This document shows positions 1 to 8,708 of a stretch of DNA of 64,000 bases, one piece after another. The position numbers and the translations under genes are program-made. Source of the stretch: Mesorhizobium sp. NZP2298 (GTDB lineage Bacteria > Pseudomonadota > Alphaproteobacteria > Rhizobiales > Rhizobiaceae); assembly GCF_013170825.1 (NCBI RefSeq), contig NZ_CP033365.1:558001-622000 (forward strand), in the 5' to 3' direction. The notes under the pieces were generated by a model. The model searched no databases and was not told where the DNA came from. It worked only from the letters and a program-made list of their open reading frames with translations. Position 1 is the first letter of the stretch. The number at the start of each line of letters is the position of its first letter.

Positions 1-29
1 GACTCCTCGCGTGCGCGCGCCGCAGACAT
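1..29 (-). CDS. 5' end of an unidentified gene leaving the window
   Basis: The reverse strand shows GGGAGG at 41-46, then ATG at 27-29, followed by an open frame to the window edge (MSAARAREES). Only ten residues are visible, so no function can be given. The 14-bp LacI-type site at 120-133 lies about 90 bp upstream, which fits a regulated promoter for this gene. It could be chance, since the visible stretch is very short. Confidence 0.4.
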
Positions 30-81
30 TGCCACCAAAGCCTCCCTGAATCCATCTGACGCCGGGCGGCAGAGCGCCGGC

Positions 82-104
82 AGCGGGCTTGTTTGCCGCC
101 CGCT
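82..104. other. Inverted repeat in the leader of the left-edge gene
   Basis: Arms AGCGGGC (82-88) and GCCCGCT (98-104) pair over 7 bp around a 9-nt loop. It lies between the operator at 120-133 and the partial gene at 1-29, so it would fall in that gene's 5' leader. It could also end the minus-strand dehydratase transcript. There is no T-tract, so an intrinsic terminator is not well supported. Confidence 0.3.
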
Positions 105-119
105 TCGGCGCATCATAGA

Positions 120-133
120 TTATAATAGCATAA
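120..133. promoter_or_regulatory. Candidate LacI operator, copy 1
   Basis: TTATAATAGCATAA is identical in 14 of 14 bases (opposite strand) to the site at 13326-13339 and matches 12 of 14 bases of the perfect palindrome at 6500-6513. On the minus strand it contains TATAAT, a good -10 box, reading toward the left-edge gene. The likely binding protein is the LacI regulator at 5330-6382, because the palindromic copy sits in that regulator's divergent promoter region. Confidence 0.6.
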
Positions 134-167
134 TGTCTACTGGCTCCAGGCAAAGCCGCATGAAGAG

Positions 168-1388
168 CTAGATTCTCGTCATGCGCACCGTGGCATCCGG
201 GCGCTGGAACAGTTCCGGACGCAGGCTGAGACCGAGCCCGGGCCCATCGAGCGGCGCGACATGGCCGTCCTTGACCGGCGGAATGTCGGCGACGATTTCG
301 GTGTACCAGCCGGTGAAATAGGCGCGCACCGCTTCCTGGTAGTTGATGTTCGGCAAGGTGGCCGACAGCGCGCAGCTGGCGGCATAGACGATCGGCCCGG
401 TGCAATCGTGCAAGGTGACAGGCAGTTCACTGGCCTCGGCCATGTTGGCGATCTTGCGTGCTTCGGAGAGCCCGCCGCACCAGGCGAGGTCGATCATGAT
501 GACGCTGGCCGCGCGCTTGTCGATCACCTGCCTGAACATCTGCCGCGAGGCCAGCCGCTCGCTGGCGGCGATCGGGATGGAGGTGTGACGGGCCAGCTCG
601 GCCATGGCGTCGAGCTCATTGTAGCGGATCGGTTCCTCCAGCCAGGCGACGTCATACGCTTTCAGCGCCTCCGCGATGCGCAGCACGGGCGGCAAGGTCC
701 ACAGCCCGTGCAGCTCGACCATGATTTCCATGTCGCGGCCGACAGCGTCGCGGATCTTCTGGAACGGCTCCAGCGCCTTGTCGAGATCGGGGAGCGAAAT
801 GCGGGTGCCGTTCGATACCTCCGCGGCGATGTCGAACGGCCATATCTTCATCGCGCCAATGCCTTCGGATTTCAGGCTCCTGGCGAGATCGCCGGCATTG
901 TAGCGCCAGGCGAGCAGGTCTTCGTACGGGCCCTCGTTCGAATCGCCCGCCTTCAGAGACCAGTCCTCGCCGCGCTCGAACAGAGCGTTCTTCCTGGTGG
1001 CGCGGACATGTTTGTAGCCGGCGCAAGTGTTGTAGATCGGCACGGTCTTGTGGGTGCGGCCGCCAAGCAGCCGCCAGACCGGTTCGCCGAGCGCTTGGCC
1101 ATAGATATCCCAGAGCGCGATGTTGACGGCGGAATTGCCGCGCACCTCGGCGCCGGAATCCCGCGCGCCGACATAGACGCTGCCAAGCATGCGGTCATGC
1201 AGCTCGATGTCGCGCGGATCCTTGCCCAGGAGATAGGCGGCGACATTGTCGTGGATGTAGGCCGCGACCGGCCCCGGCGCCCAGAAGGTCTCGCCGGTGC
1301 CGATGAGACCGGCATCGGTGTGGACGCGCAGCCAGAACAGGAATGGAAACTCGGCCAGCTGCAGCGTTTCGAGCGCGACGATTTTCAT
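168..1388 (-). CDS. Mandelate racemase/muconate lactonizing enzyme family dehydratase
   Basis: A 406-residue enolase-superfamily protein of normal length. The N-terminal capping domain (about 1-130) is followed by a TIM barrel. The expected active-site set is visible: Lys181 in GAMKIWPF, metal ligands Glu225 (MVELHG), Glu252 (LEEP) and Glu277 (ASERL), and His327 in TLHDCTG. Such enzymes abstract the proton alpha to a carboxylate and usually dehydrate sugar acids to 2-keto-3-deoxy acids. The substrate cannot be read from the sequence. It is divergent from the SDR at 1445, and a second family member lies at 4151, so two different acids, or two steps, may be handled here. Confidence 0.88.
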   Translation of the reverse strand: MKIVALETLQLAEFPFLFWLRVHTDAGLIGTGETFWAPGPVAAYIHDNVAAYLLGKDPRDIELHDRMLGSVYVGARDSGAEVRGNSAVNIALWDIYGQALGEPVWRLLGGRTHKTVPIYNTCAGYKHVRATRKNALFERGEDWSLKAGDSNEGPYEDLLAWRYNAGDLARSLKSEGIGAMKIWPFDIAAEVSNGTRISLPDLDKALEPFQKIRDAVGRDMEIMVELHGLWTLPPVLRIAEALKAYDVAWLEEPIRYNELDAMAELARHTSIPIAASERLASRQMFRQVIDKRAASVIMIDLAWCGGLSEARKIANMAEASELPVTLHDCTGPIVYAASCALSATLPNINYQEAVRAYFTGWYTEIVADIPPVKDGHVAPLDGPGLGLSLRPELFQRPDATVRMTRI

Positions 1389-1444
1389 CTTTGTCTCCCC
1401 CTTCCAACGGACCGAGCGGCTGACAGGACAGTAGCATATCCTCG

Positions 1445-2302
1445 TTGACAGCCATTTATGGTACCGGTATCAGATGCGTCAAGATGGTCACCGGGGAGGG
1501 TGCTCGCTTGCCTGCCGAAAATCAGAACACGACGTCCAGCAGAGCCCTGGTCACCGGTGCCGCGGGCGGCCTCGGCCGCGAGGTGGCGATCCAGTTGGCT
1601 CGGCGCGGCTGTGTCGTTGGGGTTACCGACATCAATGGCGAAGGGCTTGCCGAGACCTCCAGGCTGATCGGCGAGGCCGGCGCGGACGCCGAAAGCATCG
1701 TCAGCGATTTCACCGGGGAAGGCGCGCCGGAAGCAGCGGTCGAAAAAGTGGTCGCGCGCTGGGGCGGCATCGATATCCTCGTCAACAATGCCGGCTACGG
1801 CGTGATCGAACCGTTTCTCGACGCCACCTACAGGGCCTGGACGCGTACGCTGGCGCTCAACGTCACGGCACTCGCCATGGCGTGCAAGGCGGCGGGCCGG
1901 GTGATGCGCGAGCAGCGTTCAGGACGCATCATCAACATCACCTCGCCGGGTTCGCGCATGGCGCTGCCCGACTACACCGCCTACACGGCAAGCAAGGCCG
2001 GCGTCGATTCCGTCACGCGGGCCGCCGCGGTTGCGCTCGCGCCCTACGGCGTGCTGGTCAACAGCCTGGCGCCCGGCATGATGGACACCGAGATGCAGCG
2101 CTCGACCGAAATCGACCTCGCTCGCGCCAATGGCCGTAACGACCTGGAGGCCTTTCTCGACGAACGCACGCGCCGCATCCCGCTTGGCCGCCGCGCCGAG
2201 ATTTCCGAGGTCGCCGAGGCCGTCGTCTGGCTCTGCCTCGATTCGCCCAGATACATGACCGCCGAGCGGCTCAACATGTCGGGCGGGCTCGACAAGGACT
2301 GA
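1445..2302 (+). CDS. SDR family NAD(P)-dependent oxidoreductase
   Basis: A classical short-chain dehydrogenase with the nucleotide-binding TGAAGGLG motif, the NNAG motif (VNNAGYG) and the catalytic Tyr-Lys pair in YTASK, plus the upstream Ser of ITSPGS. The first possible start is a TTG at 1445. ATG at 1484 gives a protein of normal N-terminal length and is equally plausible. It probably oxidises or reduces a sugar-derived hydroxyl. It lies 4 bp before the transketolase N-subunit gene, so it starts the operon 1445-5329. Confidence 0.85.
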   Translation: MTAIYGTGIRCVKMVTGEGARLPAENQNTTSSRALVTGAAGGLGREVAIQLARRGCVVGVTDINGEGLAETSRLIGEAGADAESIVSDFTGEGAPEAAVEKVVARWGGIDILVNNAGYGVIEPFLDATYRAWTRTLALNVTALAMACKAAGRVMREQRSGRIINITSPGSRMALPDYTAYTASKAGVDSVTRAAAVALAPYGVLVNSLAPGMMDTEMQRSTEIDLARANGRNDLEAFLDERTRRIPLGRRAEISEVAEAVVWLCLDSPRYMTAERLNMSGGLDKD

Positions 2303-2306
2303 TCAC

Positions 2307-3155
2307 ATGCTGCGAAACTCCCCTCCCAGCAGCGCCGACATCGGCGCGCTCGAACGCAAGGCGATACGGCTGCGCCAGCACATGCTGACCATGGCGCGCG
2401 GCCAGGGCCAGGGCTATATCGGCCAGGGCCTCGGCATCGCCGATATGCTGGCCGCGCTGTATTTCCACGAACTGCGCTACGATCCGCACAATCCGGCATG
2501 GCCCGATCGCGACCGCTTCCTGCTCTCGACCGGGCATTATTCCATCGCCCTGTGGGCCGCACTGGCCGAGGCCGGCATCATTCCCGTCGACGAATTGATC
2601 ACCTATGGCGCCGACAACAGCCGGCTGGAGATGTCGACGCTCGACACCACGCCCGGTGTCGAAGTGATCGGCGGCTCGCTCGGCCATGGCCTGGGACAAG
2701 GCGTCGGCCAGGCGCTGGGCCTGCGCGTGGGCCGCTCCGACGCACGCGTCTTCGTCGAGCTTTCCGACGGCGAGATGCAGGAAGGCTCGACCTGGGAAGC
2801 GGCGATGTCGGCCAGCCATTTCAGGCTCGAGGGGCTGGTGGCGCTGGTCGACTGCAACGGTATCCAGGCCGATGGCCCGGTGGTGCTCGACATGGAGCCG
2901 GTGGCCGACAAATGGCGCGCCTTCGGCTGGCAGACATCGGAGATCGACGGCAACGACATGAGGATGATAGTCGATGCGCTGGCGGATGCGAGGAACCGCA
3001 ACGGCAAGCCGAAGGCGATCGTGCTGCGCACGCTTCCGGGCAAGGGCGTGCCGCGCATCGAAACCTCCGAGAAATCGCACTTCTTCCGCATCGACGTGGC
3101 GCAATGGGACGGCATCATCGCCGAGTTCGAAAAGACCGTGGAGGCAGCCCAATGA
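2307..3155 (+). CDS. Transketolase-type enzyme, N-terminal subunit
   Basis: A 282-residue protein equal to the thiamine-diphosphate (PP) domain of transketolase. It has the ThDP/Mg motif as SDGEMQEG followed by the distal Asn (DCNG), the glycine-rich GSLGHGLGQG loop and the family-typical STGHYS segment. Two-subunit transketolases split exactly here, with the C-half encoded by the next gene. ATG at 2307 follows the SDR by 4 bp. The pair probably moves a two-carbon ketol unit between a sugar-derived ketose and an aldose. Being embedded with sugar-acid genes argues for a dedicated substrate rather than the housekeeping pentose phosphate role. Confidence 0.88.
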   Translation: MLRNSPPSSADIGALERKAIRLRQHMLTMARGQGQGYIGQGLGIADMLAALYFHELRYDPHNPAWPDRDRFLLSTGHYSIALWAALAEAGIIPVDELITYGADNSRLEMSTLDTTPGVEVIGGSLGHGLGQGVGQALGLRVGRSDARVFVELSDGEMQEGSTWEAAMSASHFRLEGLVALVDCNGIQADGPVVLDMEPVADKWRAFGWQTSEIDGNDMRMIVDALADARNRNGKPKAIVLRTLPGKGVPRIETSEKSHFFRIDVAQWDGIIAEFEKTVEAAQ

Positions 3156-4141
3156 GCGGCGCGGCAATGGAGGCCGGGCGTACGCTGGCCATGGGCCAGG
3201 ACGAAGCGGTTGGCGGCGGGCGGCGGAGCGTGGAGGCGCCTTTCGGCAAGGCTTTGGCGCGGCTTGGCCAGAGCCGTCCAGACATTGTCGGACTGACCGC
3301 CGATCTCGGCAAATACACCGATATCTTGCCGTTCCGCGACGCCTTCCCGGACCGCTTCTTCAATGTCGGCATGGCCGAGCAGAACCTGGTCGCGGTGGCC
3401 GCCGGGCTGGCGCGCACGGGCAAGGTGCCGTTCGCCACCACCTATGGCGTGTTCGCGACGCGGCGCGCGTATGATTTCGTCGCCATCGCGCTCGCCCACT
3501 CCAACCTCGACGTCAAGATCGTCGCCGGCCTGCCGGGACTGACCACCGGCTATGGCGGCACGCATCAGGCGATCGAGGACCTGGCCTTGATGCGCATGAT
3601 CCCCGGCCTGACCATCATCGACCCTTGCGACGCGACCGAGATCGAAGCAGCCACCGAAGCGCTCGCGGAGCATAGGGGTCCGTGTTACATGCGGCTGTTG
3701 CGTGGCAGCGTGCCGGTAGTGTTCGAGCCCGGCTACATCTTCGAGATCGGCAAGGCGCGCCGCCTTCGCCAAGGTTCCGATGTCGGCATCATCTCGACCG
3801 GCTTCATGACCGAGCGGGCGCTGGATGCGGCGGATGCGTTGGGCAAACAAGGCATCTCGGCCGGCGTGCTGCATATGCCGACGATAAAGCCGTTCGACGC
3901 CGGGGCGGTGGCCGAATTTGCCGCTGGCTTCAACCATATCGTCACGGCGGAAAACCATGTCGTGGTCGGCGGGCTGGCGAGCCTTGTGGTGGAGACCTTG
4001 TTCGAGGCCGGCATTGCTAGGAGAGTGACGCGCATCGGCCTGCCCGACCGCTATATCGAATGCGGCGCGGTGCCGACCTTGCAGGCGAAATACGGGCTGA
4101 CGACCGACGCCATCGTCGCAACAATTGCCGCGTTGAACTAG
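3152..4141 (+). CDS. Transketolase-type enzyme, C-terminal subunit
   Basis: This 329-residue protein carries the pyrimidine-binding and C-terminal domains that complete the N-subunit. The conserved catalytic Glu is in VGMAEQN, near residue 74. ATG at 3152 overlaps the N-subunit stop in an ATGA, so the two chains are translationally coupled, as expected for a 1:1 complex. A longer upstream frame exists but only overlaps the N-subunit gene. The N-terminal 25 residues or so are Gly/Ala-rich and variable. The active site would form at the interface of both gene products. Confidence 0.88.
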   Translation: MSGAAMEAGRTLAMGQDEAVGGGRRSVEAPFGKALARLGQSRPDIVGLTADLGKYTDILPFRDAFPDRFFNVGMAEQNLVAVAAGLARTGKVPFATTYGVFATRRAYDFVAIALAHSNLDVKIVAGLPGLTTGYGGTHQAIEDLALMRMIPGLTIIDPCDATEIEAATEALAEHRGPCYMRLLRGSVPVVFEPGYIFEIGKARRLRQGSDVGIISTGFMTERALDAADALGKQGISAGVLHMPTIKPFDAGAVAEFAAGFNHIVTAENHVVVGGLASLVVETLFEAGIARRVTRIGLPDRYIECGAVPTLQAKYGLTTDAIVATIAALN

Positions 4142-4150
4142 GACTGCCGC

Positions 4151-5329
4151 ATGAAGATCACCGACATCGAGACCTTTGCCGTCGGCGCCGGCTGGAAGAA
4201 CTGGCTCTTCGTCAAGGTGCACACGGACAAGGGCATCCATGGCATCGGCGAAGGCACGCTGAACGGCTTCATCAAGACCACCGAAGCCGGTGTGCACGAA
4301 CTCAAGCACCTCGCCATCGGCCAGGATCCGCGCCGCATCAACGCGCTGGCCAAGCGCATGCTGGATAGCGTCTCGCTAGACGGCGGCCATATCCACCGCA
4401 CGGTGATCGCGGCGGTCGAGGTCGCCTGCTGGGACATTCTGGGCAAGAGCCTCGGCGTGCCGATCCACCAGTTGCTCGGCGGCCAGGTGCGCGACAGCGT
4501 GCTCGGCTACGCCAATGGCTGGTACCGCACCGAGCGTACGCCGGAGGCCTTTCTGGAAGCCGCCAAGGCGGTGCTGGCCAAGGGCTTCAAGGCGTTCAAG
4601 CTCGACCCGTTCGGCACCGCGCAGGGCTTTATCTCGCGCGAGGAACTGGACCTCTCTTACGCCATTTGCCGAACGCTGCGTGATCGCCTGCCCAAGGACA
4701 CGGGAATTCTGATCGACGTGCATGCACGCTTCACCGAGATCGCGGCACTGCAGGCGGCGCGGAAGTTCGCTGACCTGGACATCTACTGGTGGGAGGAGCC
4801 GACCTCGCGCGACCGGCAGGAGACCGTGCACGAAGTGGCGCATCGCTCGCCGATCCCGGTTGCGACCGGCGAGATGTACGACACGGTCGGGCAGTTCTAC
4901 ACGCTGGCCGCTGGCGGTGGTGTCAACATCTTCCAGCCCGAACCAATGTCGCTCGGCGGCATTGCGCCATCGATGCAGGTGGCCAATCTGGCTTTCGCGC
5001 ATGGCAGCCACATCGCGCCGCACCAGAGCGGCGGACCGGTGGCGACGGCGGTGTGCCTGCAACTGGCGGCGGCGGTGCCGAATTTCCTCATCCAGGAGCA
5101 TTTCGACGCCTTCAACGACCCGTGGACGCGCGAGCTGGTGACCTGGCATCCGACGGTCAATCCGGACAACGGCCACCTGTCGCTGCCGGACGCGCCGGGG
5201 CTCGGCATCGATCTCGACATCGAGGCGATCAAGGATCACCCCTACGATCCCAACGCCTATCTCAACGTCCATGCCGAAGGCTGGGAAAAGCGCCTCGGGC
5301 GGCGCGAGCAACCCGCAAGGAAATCCTGA
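4151..5329 (+). CDS. Galactonate dehydratase-like enolase-superfamily enzyme
   Basis: A 392-residue member of the mandelate racemase/D-galactonate dehydratase group. Visible catalytic residues are Lys150 (FKLD), metal ligands Asp189 (LIDVH), Glu216 (WWEEP) and Glu241 (TGEMY), and His residues in GSHIAPHQ (about 287-291). These point to dehydration of an aldonate to a 2-keto-3-deoxy-aldonate. No matching KDG kinase or aldolase gene is in this operon. It ends the operon 9 bp after the transketolase C-subunit, and its stop abuts the stop of the convergent LacI gene with no spacer. Confidence 0.86.
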   Translation: MKITDIETFAVGAGWKNWLFVKVHTDKGIHGIGEGTLNGFIKTTEAGVHELKHLAIGQDPRRINALAKRMLDSVSLDGGHIHRTVIAAVEVACWDILGKSLGVPIHQLLGGQVRDSVLGYANGWYRTERTPEAFLEAAKAVLAKGFKAFKLDPFGTAQGFISREELDLSYAICRTLRDRLPKDTGILIDVHARFTEIAALQAARKFADLDIYWWEEPTSRDRQETVHEVAHRSPIPVATGEMYDTVGQFYTLAAGGGVNIFQPEPMSLGGIAPSMQVANLAFAHGSHIAPHQSGGPVATAVCLQLAAAVPNFLIQEHFDAFNDPWTRELVTWHPTVNPDNGHLSLPDAPGLGIDLDIEAIKDHPYDPNAYLNVHAEGWEKRLGRREQPARKS

Positions 5330-6382
5330 TCACGCGCTTTCGCGGTCGACGATCTCGAAGCCGAGGCTGATGATGGTCGGCACCTTGGTGTCGCCGCCGA
5401 GCCTCGCCAGCAATTGCCGCACCGCGCGGCGGCCCATCTCGTAGCGGTTGACCTTCACCGTGGTCAGGGGCGGATAAAGCTGCGCGGCCAGATCCATGTC
5501 GCCATAGCCGGCGATCGCGATCCTGCCGGGCACCGCCCAGCGGCGGCGGTGGCATTCCTGGACGGCGCCGACAGCCAGCGTGTCGCTGGAAAAGAAGATG
5601 GCATCGATATCCCTGTGCCTGGAGGTCAGCGTCACCAATGCCTCGGCACCGCCCTGCGCGGTGATCGGCACTTCGACCTCCATGTCGGCATGGTTCTTGA
5701 AACCAAGTTCGGTGAGTGCGGCATGATAGCCGGTGCGGCGCTGCTGCAAACGATCATTGCCATGGATCGGCGTCGAGACGAAGCCGATGCGCTTGTAGCC
5801 CTTGGCCGCCAGATGCATGGTCATGGCATAGGCGGTCTCGAAATTGGAGACTCCGACCACCATGTCTATCGGCTTGCGGCCCTTGATCTCGGATATTTCG
5901 ACCACCGGTGCGCCGCTGCTCTTCAGAAGCGCGCGTGCCGCCTCGCTTTGCACGAAGCTCTGCAGGATCATGCCGACCGGTCGCCAGCCGAGCAGATTGC
6001 GGATCGATTTTTCCTCCGCTTCCTGCGTGAATTCACCCTGCACCAGAAGCATCGAATAGCCGCTCTCGTGGCATTCGTCGGACATGCCTTGCACCTGTTC
6101 GGCGATACCCGAATTGATCAGCGGCGGCACCACCGTGCCGATCATGCGGCCATTGCCGCGCATGCTTGAGGCCAGCCGGTTGGGCACGAAGCCGGCCTGC
6201 TCGATCGCTTCGAGCACTCTGATGCGTGTCTCCGGCGACACCATGTCGGGATTGGACAGCGCGCGCGACACCGTCATCGGCGCGACGCCGACACGCTTGG
6301 CGATCTCGCGGACGCCAAGGCGTTGCGGTTTTCTTCCGCCCGGGCCGTCCCCTGGCCTATCGGTCATCTCGAATGGCTCCAA
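5330..6382 (-). CDS. LacI family transcriptional regulator
   Basis: A 350-residue regulator. After a 20-residue charged leader comes the LacI helix-turn-helix (VREIAKRVGVAPMTVSRAL) and hinge helix (PNRLASSMRG), then a periplasmic-binding-protein-like effector domain. ATG at 6382 is used here; ATG at 6367 (residue 6) is an alternative. It is divergent from the ABC transporter operon at 6604, and a perfect 14-bp palindrome fills the spacer of that operon's promoter. The simplest reading is repression relieved by the transported sugar or a derivative. Two more copies of the site suggest that it also controls the left-edge gene and the SDR at 12517. Confidence 0.88.
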   Translation of the reverse strand: MEPFEMTDRPGDGPGGRKPQRLGVREIAKRVGVAPMTVSRALSNPDMVSPETRIRVLEAIEQAGFVPNRLASSMRGNGRMIGTVVPPLINSGIAEQVQGMSDECHESGYSMLLVQGEFTQEAEEKSIRNLLGWRPVGMILQSFVQSEAARALLKSSGAPVVEISEIKGRKPIDMVVGVSNFETAYAMTMHLAAKGYKRIGFVSTPIHGNDRLQQRRTGYHAALTELGFKNHADMEVEVPITAQGGAEALVTLTSRHRDIDAIFFSSDTLAVGAVQECHRRRWAVPGRIAIAGYGDMDLAAQLYPPLTTVKVNRYEMGRRAVRQLLARLGGDTKVPTIISLGFEIVDRESA

Positions 6383-6491
6383 AGCAGGCGGAATCCGCCA
6401 AGGGGATCACGCAGTAACCGCTCATTCTTAGCGGTTGCGGCGAATGCTTTCCAGCGATCGGCCCGGCTACGCAACGTCAGGAAATTTCGCG

Positions 6492-6520
6492 TTGACAAGT
6501 TATAATATTATAATCTTAAT
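6492..6520 (+). promoter_or_regulatory. Promoter of the first ABC transporter operon with embedded operator
   Basis: A consensus -35 (TTGACA, 6492-6497) and a -10-like CTTAAT (6515-6520) are separated by exactly 17 bp. The spacer contains the perfect palindrome TTATAATATTATAA (6500-6513). A repressor bound there would block RNA polymerase directly. Transcription would start near 6527, about 75 nt before the permease start at 6604. Confidence 0.72.
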
Positions 6521-6603
6521 AATGACGAGGAGTGCGCCGACATCGGCGCTGGCGAATGGGCCGGCAGCAAGAGCCGGCAACAGGCGCCGTCAGGGAGGTC
6601 AGG

Positions 6604-7614
6604 ATGAACAGCGCGGCCGAGGTGAACTCGCCGCCCCGGGACGCGCAATCGTTCCGGCGGCGATTGATCGGCTTCATTGCTGTCGGCGAAGTCGGCGTGT
6701 TGGCGGCCATGGCGCTACTGATCGCCTTCTTCTGGCTGCTCGAACCGGCCTTCCTGTCGGAGCGCAACATCCGCGCCATTCTCAACGTCGTGTCCTTTGT
6801 CGGCATCATCGCCATCGGCCAGACCATCCTGCTGGTCGCCGGCGAGTTCGACCTGTCGGTCGGCTCGGTTGCCGGCCTGTCCGCCGTGGTCGCCGGCAAG
6901 CTGATGACGGCGGCGGCCTTGCCGGTGACAGCAGCCATTCTCGGCGGCATCGGCGTCGGCGCCCTGATTGGTCTCCTCAATGGGCTGATCGTCGTCAGGC
7001 TGGGCATTCCTGCCTTCATCCAGACACTCGGCATGCTGTTCATCGGCCAGGGGCTGATCCAGGTGGTGACGGGTGGTTACCCCGTGTATCCGCTGCCGGA
7101 TGCGATCAATGATATTGGCGGCACCGATCTCGTCTTCGGTCTCGGTTGGAGCTTTGCCTTCTTCATCATCGCCGCCATCATTGCCGACTTCGTGCTGCGG
7201 CGAACCGTGCTCGGGCGCAACATGTATGCCACCGGCGGCAACAAGGAGGTGGCGCACCTCGTCGGCATCAACACCAATGCCTACAAGATCGGCGCCTTCA
7301 TCACCGTCGGCGCGCTGTCGGCGATCGCCGGCATGTTCGTCATGGCCGACCTCGGCAGCGGCGGCACCTCGATCGGCAGCGGCTGGGAACTGACTGTCAT
7401 CGCCGGTGTCGTGGTCGGCGGCGTCAGCCTGTTCGGCGGCGCCGGCACGGTGGCTGGCGGCGTTGTCGGCATCCTTTTGCTGAAAATCGTGCAGAGCGGC
7501 CTCGTCGTCATCGGCGTCAACTCCAACTGGCAGCAGATCGCGGTCGGCGTGATCATGGTGATGGCCGTCGGCCTCGACATCGTGCGCCGCCGCTATTTCA
7601 TCGCCGGCGCCTGA
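6604..7614 (+). CDS. CUT2 sugar ABC transporter permease (RbsC/AraH type)
   Basis: A 336-residue inner-membrane protein with about eight to ten hydrophobic segments and the RbsC-family signatures GEFDLSVGS and GRNMYATGGN. ATG at 6604 is chosen because AGGGAGG lies 6 nt upstream; the longer frame from 6532 has no ribosome site. It is followed by its binding protein and a double-domain ATPase, so permease-SBP-ATPase is the gene order. It probably imports the monosaccharide sensed by the divergent LacI regulator. Confidence 0.87.
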   Translation: MNSAAEVNSPPRDAQSFRRRLIGFIAVGEVGVLAAMALLIAFFWLLEPAFLSERNIRAILNVVSFVGIIAIGQTILLVAGEFDLSVGSVAGLSAVVAGKLMTAAALPVTAAILGGIGVGALIGLLNGLIVVRLGIPAFIQTLGMLFIGQGLIQVVTGGYPVYPLPDAINDIGGTDLVFGLGWSFAFFIIAAIIADFVLRRTVLGRNMYATGGNKEVAHLVGINTNAYKIGAFITVGALSAIAGMFVMADLGSGGTSIGSGWELTVIAGVVVGGVSLFGGAGTVAGGVVGILLLKIVQSGLVVIGVNSNWQQIAVGVIMVMAVGLDIVRRRYFIAGA

Positions 7615-7677
7615 AAAGCCAGCCAGAGACAGCGATATTGCGCCGGCAAAAGGCCGGCGAACCAAGGGAGGTAAAGC

Positions 7678-8652
7678 ATGAAAATTCATTTGACGAAGCG
7701 GCTGGTCCGCGCCGCGTTTTCGGCGGCGGTGATTGCCACATCGCTGGGCTCGGCCAGTCTTGCCAAAGCAGCCGACGTCCATCTGCTCTGGGTGCAGGCG
7801 ATGAAAGACCACCCCGTGCACCGGCTGATGCAGGCCGGCTTCCTCAATAAATGCAAGGAGCTCGGCTACACCTGCGAGGTCGTCGGCGACCCGAGTGCAA
7901 CCAACTGGGACATTCCGGCGACGCTGCCGCTGGCCGAAGCCGCCCTTGCCCGCACCAAATATGATGCCATCGGCGTCTATGGCGTCGATCCGGCGATCTT
8001 TTCCTACATCACCAAGCTGGCCAAGGAAGGCTTTCCGATCGTCACCTGGCATGTCCTGCCGCCGGAAGGCACCGTCAAAGGCTTGAAGGCAGCGACGGGC
8101 GAAAACATCGCCGAGGTCGGCGCCAATGCGGCCATCGCCATCGGCGACAAGCTGGGCGGCAAGGGCACCGTGGCGCTAACGCAAGGCGCTTCCAACGACA
8201 CCGAGAACGCCATGTCGGATGCCTTCCGCAAGACCATCGCGGCGAAGTACCCCAACATCAAGGTGCTCGACACACAGATGGAGGGCTTCGAGCCATCGGC
8301 GGCGGAAGCCAAGGCGGTGGCGATCCTGCAGGGCAATCCTGACGTGACCGCAGCCTTCGGCACCACGGGCAACTCGATCCAGACCTGGTCTGGCGCGGCC
8401 CGCAAGGCCGGACGCGATGTCGTCATCATCGGCATGGACTACATCAGGCAGAACCTTGATCTGGTGAAGTCGGGCGCCGCCTACGGCATCGTCGCGCAAC
8501 CGCTCTATGAAGAGAGCGCCAAGGTGGCCGAACTGCTGGGCGATCTCGCCCAGGGCAAGACCGTGCCCTACAGCAATCCGTTGCCGGCCAAGGTGATCAC
8601 AGCAGCCGATCTCGCCCCGTACTACAAGATGCTGGACGGCGCCGGACAGTAA
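7678..8652 (+). CDS. Periplasmic sugar-binding protein of the first CUT2 transporter
   Basis: A 324-residue protein with a clear Sec signal peptide (positive MKIHLTKRLVR, hydrophobic core, cleavage after AKA near residue 31). The rest is a two-lobed peripla_BP_4 (ribose/LsrB-like) domain. AGGGAGGTAAAGC precedes ATG at 7678. It delivers the ligand to the permease at 6604. The following stem-loop (8663-8689) probably stabilises this part of the mRNA so that the binding protein is made in excess over the ATPase. Confidence 0.87.
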   Translation: MKIHLTKRLVRAAFSAAVIATSLGSASLAKAADVHLLWVQAMKDHPVHRLMQAGFLNKCKELGYTCEVVGDPSATNWDIPATLPLAEAALARTKYDAIGVYGVDPAIFSYITKLAKEGFPIVTWHVLPPEGTVKGLKAATGENIAEVGANAAIAIGDKLGGKGTVALTQGASNDTENAMSDAFRKTIAAKYPNIKVLDTQMEGFEPSAAEAKAVAILQGNPDVTAAFGTTGNSIQTWSGAARKAGRDVVIIGMDYIRQNLDLVKSGAAYGIVAQPLYEESAKVAELLGDLAQGKTVPYSNPLPAKVITAADLAPYYKMLDGAGQ

Positions 8653-8662
8653 CGACCGCACT

Positions 8663-8689
8663 GCCGGGTCCGCATCTCGCGGATCCGGC
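8663..8689 (+). other. Intercistronic stem-loop after the binding-protein gene
   Basis: GCCGGGTCCGC (8663-8673) pairs with GCGGATCCGGC (8679-8689) over 11 bp with one G-T position and a 5-nt loop. It sits 10 bp after the binding-protein stop and 20 bp before the ATPase start. There is no T-tract. The position is typical of mRNA-stabilising or attenuating hairpins in ABC transporter operons. Confidence 0.55.
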
Positions 8690-8708
8690 TCCTTTCCAAG
8701 GGATCATC

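Noticed and set aside
261..1448. Long plus-strand frame opposite the enolase-superfamily gene
   Set aside because: It is the high-GC shadow of the minus-strand dehydratase, with no domain and biased composition.
6715..8052. 445-residue minus-strand frame across permease and binding-protein genes
   Set aside because: Shadow of two real genes, very rich in Asp, Gly, His and Ala; no motif and no ribosome site.
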